A stretch of DNA of 33,134 nt from assembly GCA_001871765.1 (NCBI GenBank), contig MNVN01000021.1, forward strand, positions 1 to 33,134, written 5' to 3'. Positions 28,104 to 33,134 of this stretch are shown here, piece after piece; within the stretch, counting starts at the first letter, position 1, and each line of letters begins with the position of its first letter. This stretch comes from Candidatus Nomurabacteria bacterium CG1_02_43_90. Its GTDB lineage: Bacteria; Patescibacteriota; Minisyncoccia; Phycocordibacterales; UBA1550. The notes under the pieces are model-generated. The model saw only the letters and a program-made list of their open reading frames with translations. It made no database searches and was not told the DNA's origin. The translations under genes and the position numbers were made by a program.

Positions 28104-28663
28104 TTATTTTTTGCAATCAGTACAGACGTTTGAAGAAGTGCTGTGCCCAGTGCTTGAACCCCCCATAAGTTTAGCTGAAAGATTTTGAAGTAATGCTGCT
28201 GCTCCTGAAATCGCTAAAATCATAACAAACAAAAGTCCAATCAGACCCGCAGGAGTCATTACGGAGATAATGAACAAAACGAGGACGATAGAAGCTGACC
28301 AGATTCCCATACACCAAGGACAGGAGAAGAGTTGCGCCAAAATCATGCGGGGCCATACATCACCTTCGTACGAGAGATAAATTCTGCTCCAGAAGCTTCA
28401 TCTTTTTCAAACGAGACGCGAACAAAAAGATCGCGTGCACACTGAGTGATGTGATCAGAAATAAGAAGGCGCGTCATACGAAAAGTAGCAAGGAAAATGA
28501 TAATGAAGTAGAACAGCGTTATTCCTGCCAAAACCTGCAACAAGCTCCCTTTTAAAAGGAGAACAAAGATTATTGACAACAATAAAAACAGAACTGAAAA
28601 AACAATATTCCAACCATGTTCTGAATAATATGCTCGACGTGCTGAATAATGGGTAGTTTTCAT
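28104..28663 (-). pseudogene. DUF1360-like membrane protein split over two frames near 28349
   Basis: ORFs 28663-28343 (FLATFRMTRLLISDHI...KVMYGPA) and 28346-28104 (MILAQLFSCPWCMGIWSA) together match a DUF1360-like order. Adding one G to the GGGG at 28349-28352 gives GPRMILAQLFSCPWCMG. Confidence 0.6.
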
Positions 28664-28729
28664 ATATAAAAAATAATTACTATTAAGTAGACAGAGTTTA
28701 CCATCAGTATTCCCTGTGCGCAAGGATTT

Positions 28730-29527
28730 TTACTTTTTTACGATCAAGAGACTTGCGATAAAGAAGATGAGCGCAATAACAACGATAGCACCCCCTGAAG
28801 CAAGGTTAAAGTAGTACGAAGCAAAGAGTCCAAGGATAACTGATAATAATGAAAAGAATACCGAGAGCATAAGTGTCGTACGAAACCCTTTTCCGTATTG
28901 CATTGCCGATACGACAGGAATCACCATAAGAGCACCAATAAGGAGTACCCCTACGATACGGATAGAGAGTGCAATAGCAATTGCAGCAAGCACTACGATC
29001 ATGATATTGAGGCGTTTTACCGGAAGGCCACTCGCCTCGGCAAGCTCGGGATCAAATGAAGCAAAGAAAAGCTCCTTATAAAAAATAATGACTCCAAGAA
29101 ATACCACGACGGCGAGCCCCAGAGTAACCCAAAGATCTGAAAGTGAGACCGTAGAAATACTCCCAAAAAGATAACTAAAAAGATTTGCATTAAATCCCTT
29201 TGCGAGAGAGAGGATAATTACCGCAACCGCAAGCGAACCCGATAGAAAAAGCGCGAGCACTGACTCCCCAAAAATACGCCCTGAATTGCGCAATGATTCG
29301 ATACCAAAGGCTGCAACAACCGAGAGGACGATTGCGGAAAGGATAGGATTGATACTCAAAAAGATTCCAATAGCTACTCCTGCGAAAGACACGTGGGCGA
29401 GCGTGTCGGCAAGAAGTGAATACCTCCGGACCACAAGGAACATGCCAATAATCGGTGCAACAATACCGATAGCAACCCCCGCCTCGAATGCGCGCACCAT
29501 AAAGTCGTATTGAAAAATATCAAGCAT
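28730..29527 (-). CDS. znuB: Metal ABC transporter permease (ZnuB-like)
   Basis: 265 aa ABC-3 family pattern: LADTLAHVSFAGVAIG; adjacent to ATPase and substrate-binding genes. Confidence 0.92.
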   Translation of the reverse strand: MLDIFQYDFMVRAFEAGVAIGIVAPIIGMFLVVRRYSLLADTLAHVSFAGVAIGIFLSINPILSAIVLSVVAAFGIESLRNSGRIFGESVLALFLSGSLAVAVIILSLAKGFNANLFSYLFGSISTVSLSDLWVTLGLAVVVFLGVIIFYKELFFASFDPELAEASGLPVKRLNIMIVVLAAIAIALSIRIVGVLLIGALMVIPVVSAMQYGKGFRTTLMLSVFFSLLSVILGLFASYYFNLASGGAIVVIALIFFIASLLIVKK

Positions 29528-30287
29528 GGTTGTGGTCGTTATGAGATATATTTTTTACATGATCCCCGTAAAGCTTCCGCAGGACTTCTTCATTAAGAGA
29601 ATCTTCAGGTGCGCCATGGCACACCATATTGCGATTGAGACAGAGCACCGTCTTTGCTTCATGCGAAATCACGTCAATATCGTGCGAAATAAAAAGAATC
29701 GTTAAATGATGGTCACGGTTGAGGGACGTAAGGAACTCATAAAAAGTTTTTTGTGCGGCGATGTCCACCCCTACCGTTGGCTCATCAAGGATAAGTATGT
29801 CGGGTTCGCTCGCAAGGGCGCGCGCGATAAACACACGCTGACGCTCCCCTCCCGAAAGATCCCCAATGAGCGTATCTCGGTATTTTGCAATCCCCGCAAG
29901 CTCAAGAGCACGATCGACAATCTCTTTATCTTTTTTCGAAAATCTTTTCAAAAATCCTATTCGCGCAATCCGCCCTGTTCGCACAACCTCAAGTACTGTT
30001 ATGGGAAAATCTTTGTCGGTTTGTGCGACACGTTGAGGAACATATCCAATACGATATTTCTCTTTGAAATCATGGCGGTCTTTGCCAAAGAGGGTGACCG
30101 TGCCTGTCGTTGGATGCAAGAGTCCTAAAATAATATTAGTGAGCGTGGTTTTTCCTCCCCCATTCGGCCCAATGATACCCAAGTATTCACCTTTGCGCAC
30201 TGAAAAAGACAAGTTTTCAAGAACGAGATTATTGCCGTAAGAAAAACTTACATTATTAAGGATGATATAGGGTTCTTCTACTGACAT
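29520..30287 (-). CDS. znuC: Metal ABC transporter ATP-binding protein (ZnuC-like)
   Basis: Walker A GPNGGGKTT, LSGGERQRVFIARALA, ILDEPTVGVD. Confidence 0.94.
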   Translation of the reverse strand: MSVEEPYIILNNVSFSYGNNLVLENLSFSVRKGEYLGIIGPNGGGKTTLTNIILGLLHPTTGTVTLFGKDRHDFKEKYRIGYVPQRVAQTDKDFPITVLEVVRTGRIARIGFLKRFSKKDKEIVDRALELAGIAKYRDTLIGDLSGGERQRVFIARALASEPDILILDEPTVGVDIAAQKTFYEFLTSLNRDHHLTILFISHDIDVISHEAKTVLCLNRNMVCHGAPEDSLNEEVLRKLYGDHVKNISHNDHNHA

Positions 30288-31201
30288 GACATTGCTTTTT
30301 CGAGATTCACTAAGTTCAATTCCATTTTGGAAATATAATCTTCCCCTGATTGTACCTCAGATAGGGTCAAACTTTCAAGAGGGTTCAACACGAGAGTTGT
30401 GGCGCCGATTTCACGCGCGATAGCTTCCGAAAATTTTGGATTCGCAATTGTTTCAGAAAAAATATAGCGCACATTTTTCTCGCGAGCAACCGTAGCAATA
30501 CGCGCGAGATCTTTTGGAGCTGGTTCCTCATCAGGAGAAATACCCGCAATAGAAGTGACCGAGATACCATATCGTGCGCCAAGATAACCAAACGCATCAT
30601 GCGATACCACAATATCATGCACGGAGCATGAGGCAAGACCTTTTTGGAAATGTTGATCAAGTGCGTCCAATTTTAACATAAGCTCATCCGCATGCTCACG
30701 GAAAAACTCTTGATGTGCAGGGTCGCTGGCAATAAGTGCATCGCGTACAACCTCTACTTCTTTTTTATAGATCATGGGGTCAAGCCAAAAATGAGGGTTC
30801 ACCGCACCATTACGCTCAAAGAGAGGTACGGAATACTCGGTAAGTGACTTCGCCATGTCGATGATATGCACGGTACGCTTGCTACCGCTTGTGTTCCATT
30901 TAGTAACCCACGGTTCAAATCCGGCACCGTTATAAATAAGGAGTTGAGCTTTATCAATTTCAATAAAATCCTGCGGAGAAAGTTCAAAATCATGAGGTTC
31001 TGCTCCTGCAGGAGTAAGAGTACGTACAGAGACAAGATCGCCCCCCACCACCGAAATAATGTGCGCAAGAGGATAAAAACTCGCAACAACATGAATGTTC
31101 GCATCTCCCGTCGTCATCCGTGCAGGACGCAAAGAAAAAAGCCATACTCCTCCGAGTATAATTAAAAGAATAAAAAGGATTAAAAGAATGTTTCGTTTCA
31201 T
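30278..31201 (-). CDS. znuA: Metal ABC transporter substrate-binding protein (ZnuA-like)
   Basis: N-terminal membrane anchor, ASFYPLAHIISVVGGD, GAEPHDFELSPQD, NPHFWLDP, VVSHDAFGYLGARYG. Confidence 0.93.
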   Translation of the reverse strand: MKRNILLILFILLIILGGVWLFSLRPARMTTGDANIHVVASFYPLAHIISVVGGDLVSVRTLTPAGAEPHDFELSPQDFIEIDKAQLLIYNGAGFEPWVTKWNTSGSKRTVHIIDMAKSLTEYSVPLFERNGAVNPHFWLDPMIYKKEVEVVRDALIASDPAHQEFFREHADELMLKLDALDQHFQKGLASCSVHDIVVSHDAFGYLGARYGISVTSIAGISPDEEPAPKDLARIATVAREKNVRYIFSETIANPKFSEAIAREIGATTLVLNPLESLTLSEVQSGEDYISKMELNLVNLEKAMSCQ

Positions 31202-31342
31202 AAAAAATATAGATCCATGCGGCAGAGACCACGCAGTATTAACCTATATTAGCCCCTCGGCTCGAAAATGAAAAGGGTACTTTCTCATTTTGCTCGCTCT
31301 ACGTCGCTAATAAAAAGGATTAAAAAAGAATTCGAAAGAGAA

Positions 31343-31921
31343 CTACTTCGTACAAGCCTCGAGGATCGTGCCGAGGAGTATCTCACGACCTGCTTTCGTA
31401 CGAGCAGAGAAAGGAATCACCGGGGAACCAAGCGCAGCCTCAAGGGCTTTTATACTTTGTGCGCGTTCAGACTGGTTCAAGCGATCAGCCTTGTTTCCTA
31501 CGACGACAAAATTAATGTTTTCTGCGCGCAAGATATCTGCCATTTCTCGGTCATGTACCATAGGCTTCACCCCGAGATCAACAATAAGCACCACAAGCTT
31601 TACCCGCGCTTCCCCACTTCCCAGATACCACAAAATAAGTTTTCGTATTTTTTCTGCACCTTTTGCCCCCATGCGCGCAAACCCATATCCTGGCAAATCA
31701 ACAAAATAATATTCCTTGTTAATGAGGAAAAAATTTATCTCCCGTGTTTTCCCTGGCATCGAGCTCGACTTCACCAACCCTTTACGGAGGACCAAAGAAT
31801 TAATAGCGCTCGACTTTCCGACGTTAGAACGTCCCACAAAAGCAATTTGGGGATACCTTTGACCCAAGATAGCGTCTGTCCCAATAATACCCTTTACGAA
31901 TTCTGCAGTTTTAATTTCCAT
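31343..31921 (-). CDS. engB: Ribosome biogenesis GTPase EngB/YsxC/YihA
   Basis: GRSNVGKSSAINSL, PGKTREINFFLIN, DLPGYGFA, VGNKADRL. Confidence 0.96.
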   Translation of the reverse strand: MEIKTAEFVKGIIGTDAILGQRYPQIAFVGRSNVGKSSAINSLVLRKGLVKSSSMPGKTREINFFLINKEYYFVDLPGYGFARMGAKGAEKIRKLILWYLGSGEARVKLVVLIVDLGVKPMVHDREMADILRAENINFVVVGNKADRLNQSERAQSIKALEAALGSPVIPFSARTKAGREILLGTILEACTK

Positions 31922-31961
31922 GATATACTTATAGTATTAGCAAAAATACATAAAAAATACA

Positions 31962-32672
31962 ATGAATCAAGAAAACAATTCCGTATCCGTTCCAACGCCT
32001 AAACAAAGTTATGCTGTACCTTTCGCAATCGTTATTGCAGGCCTTGCTATCGCCGGCGCAATATATTTCGGTGATGGGAAAAAGGGGGTAGTCCCACTCG
32101 CTACAGCGTCAACAAATGCAGTTGTTGACGCTGTTACTTCAACAGACCACATTATTGGCAACCCTAATGCAAAAGTAATCATTGTTGAATATTCAGACCT
32201 TGAATGCCCCTTCTGTAAATCGTTTCACCCTACCATGGAGCGCCTCGTGAATGAGTATGCAAAGGATGGGCAAGTTGCATGGGTATATCGCCACTGGCCA
32301 CTTCCTTCCCACACCAAGGCTCCTCACGAAGCAGAGGCTGCTGAATGTGCGAACAAGCTTGGCGGTAATACAAAATTCTGGGAATTCGCTAATAAGGTTT
32401 TTGAGATAACACCAGGGAATAATGGGCTCGACGAAGCAGAGCTCCCTAAAATTGCAAAAAATATCGGACTCGACGAAACTGCATTCAACGCTTGCCTCAG
32501 TAGTGGAGAGATGAAAGCGATTGTGGATAAAGACCTTGCAAGCGGCGTTAAAGCAGGGGTGCAAGGTACTCCATTTTCTTTCATTCTCGTGGATAAAAAA
32601 CCTGTTTCTTCAATCAACGGCGCACAGCCATATGAAACAGTGAAGGCAGCGATTGATGAGGCACTAAAGTAA
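31962..32672 (+). CDS. DsbA-family thioredoxin-fold protein, membrane-anchored
   Basis: TM anchor; VIIVEYSDLECPFCKSFHPTMERL; GVQGTPFSFILVDKK. Confidence 0.94.
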   Translation: MNQENNSVSVPTPKQSYAVPFAIVIAGLAIAGAIYFGDGKKGVVPLATASTNAVVDAVTSTDHIIGNPNAKVIIVEYSDLECPFCKSFHPTMERLVNEYAKDGQVAWVYRHWPLPSHTKAPHEAEAAECANKLGGNTKFWEFANKVFEITPGNNGLDEAELPKIAKNIGLDETAFNACLSSGEMKAIVDKDLASGVKAGVQGTPFSFILVDKKPVSSINGAQPYETVKAAIDEALK

Positions 32673-32698
32673 GAACTAGCCAATTGAGGATCCGGGGG

Positions 32699-32745
32699 TA
32701 TAAATAGGGGGAGTTTGCGCTTTGCGCAAACTCCCGCTATTTATA
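32699..32745. terminator. Stem-loop terminator, likely bidirectional
   Basis: 22-bp near-perfect inverted repeat (one mismatch) between convergent genes. Confidence 0.8.
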
Positions 32746-32755
32746 TTGACCGTTT

Positions 32756-33134
32756 CTACCAACTGCTACAAGCGGGCTCTCCACTACAAAGCATCCATGA
32801 CCATGTCGGTCGGACAGGGTCATAAAATGGCTGTCCTGCACTAGGATAACTTTTAGGGGTTATACGATCAAGAAGTTTATAGCTGGTACCATTAGACCCA
32901 TAAAGATATCCACTACATGGAGCGCCAGGAGTAGGGTCGACCGGAAGAGATTTGATATAATTAGGAACTAACCCACTAATATACAAAGGAGAATTTCCTG
33001 GCCCACAAGGGCTAGCACTTGCACCACTCCACCAACCAGGGAAAGGTAACGGATACGCTCCATTATCGCTGTAATACATGTTGAGAGCATTTCTAATCGA
33101 GAGCATGTCCATTTTTCGCTGTGCATCTCGTGCT
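32756..33134 (-). CDS. Type II/IV pseudopilin-like protein, N-terminus beyond the window
   Basis: Frame continues upstream as ARDAQRKMDMLSIRNALNMYYSDNGAYP, typical of GspG-like pilins. Confidence 0.82.
   Translation of the reverse strand, partial: ARDAQRKMDMLSIRNALNMYYSDNGAYPLPFPGWWSGASASPCGPGNSPLYISGLVPNYIKSLPVDPTPGAPCSGYLYGSNGTSYKLLDRITPKSYPSAGQPFYDPVRPTWSWMLCSGEPACSSW

Noticed and set aside
31202-31342. Zur operator or structured RNA upstream of the znuA-like gene
   Set aside because: The region is AT-rich with imperfect inverted repeats but has no recognisable Zur box or riboswitch pattern.
1-33134. CRISPR array or diversity-generating retroelement
   Set aside because: No regularly spaced direct repeats and no reverse-transcriptase or cas motifs seen in the ORFs.

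Overview
The window looks like a Patescibacteria/CPR-type chromosome segment (taxon inferred only from gene style). It starts in the 3' end of a tRNA gene on the + strand, probably tRNA-Asn. An integrative element of about 7.84 kb sits at that tRNA 3' end, between 10-bp direct repeats GCGGAGCCAG at 24-33 and 7858-7867. Its genes are a large serine recombinase, a D12-class adenine methyltransferase, a candidate partner restriction endonuclease, an excisionase-like HTH protein, a small protein, a filamentous-phage gene II/X-like rolling-circle initiator with a 54-aa leader ORF, an unknown 416-aa protein and an AlbA_2-domain protein. The recombinase ORF crosses the att core and stops inside the tRNA. 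In the excised circle the same frame would continue for 33 residues on the attR side. The frame beyond attR (7868-8063) looks like the C-terminus of a second, relic recombinase, followed by a truncated C39-like peptidase fragment. The rest is chromosomal: uppP, a membrane protein, a CYTH pseudogene, small ORFs, an MFS transporter, a SET-domain protein, a YhiN-like flavoprotein, a secreted PG-binding protein, a DUF2231 protein, two P-type ATPases (one frameshifted, with CADD in place of CPC), a MacA/MacB-like ABC system, an FAD-linked oxidase, a split DUF1360-like protein, ZnuABC-like genes, engB, a DsbA-like protein and a partial pseudopilin. Several genes have a TATACT-like -10 hexamer 6-9 nt before the start codon, which suggests leaderless transcripts. 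All homology calls come from pattern recognition; no searches were run.
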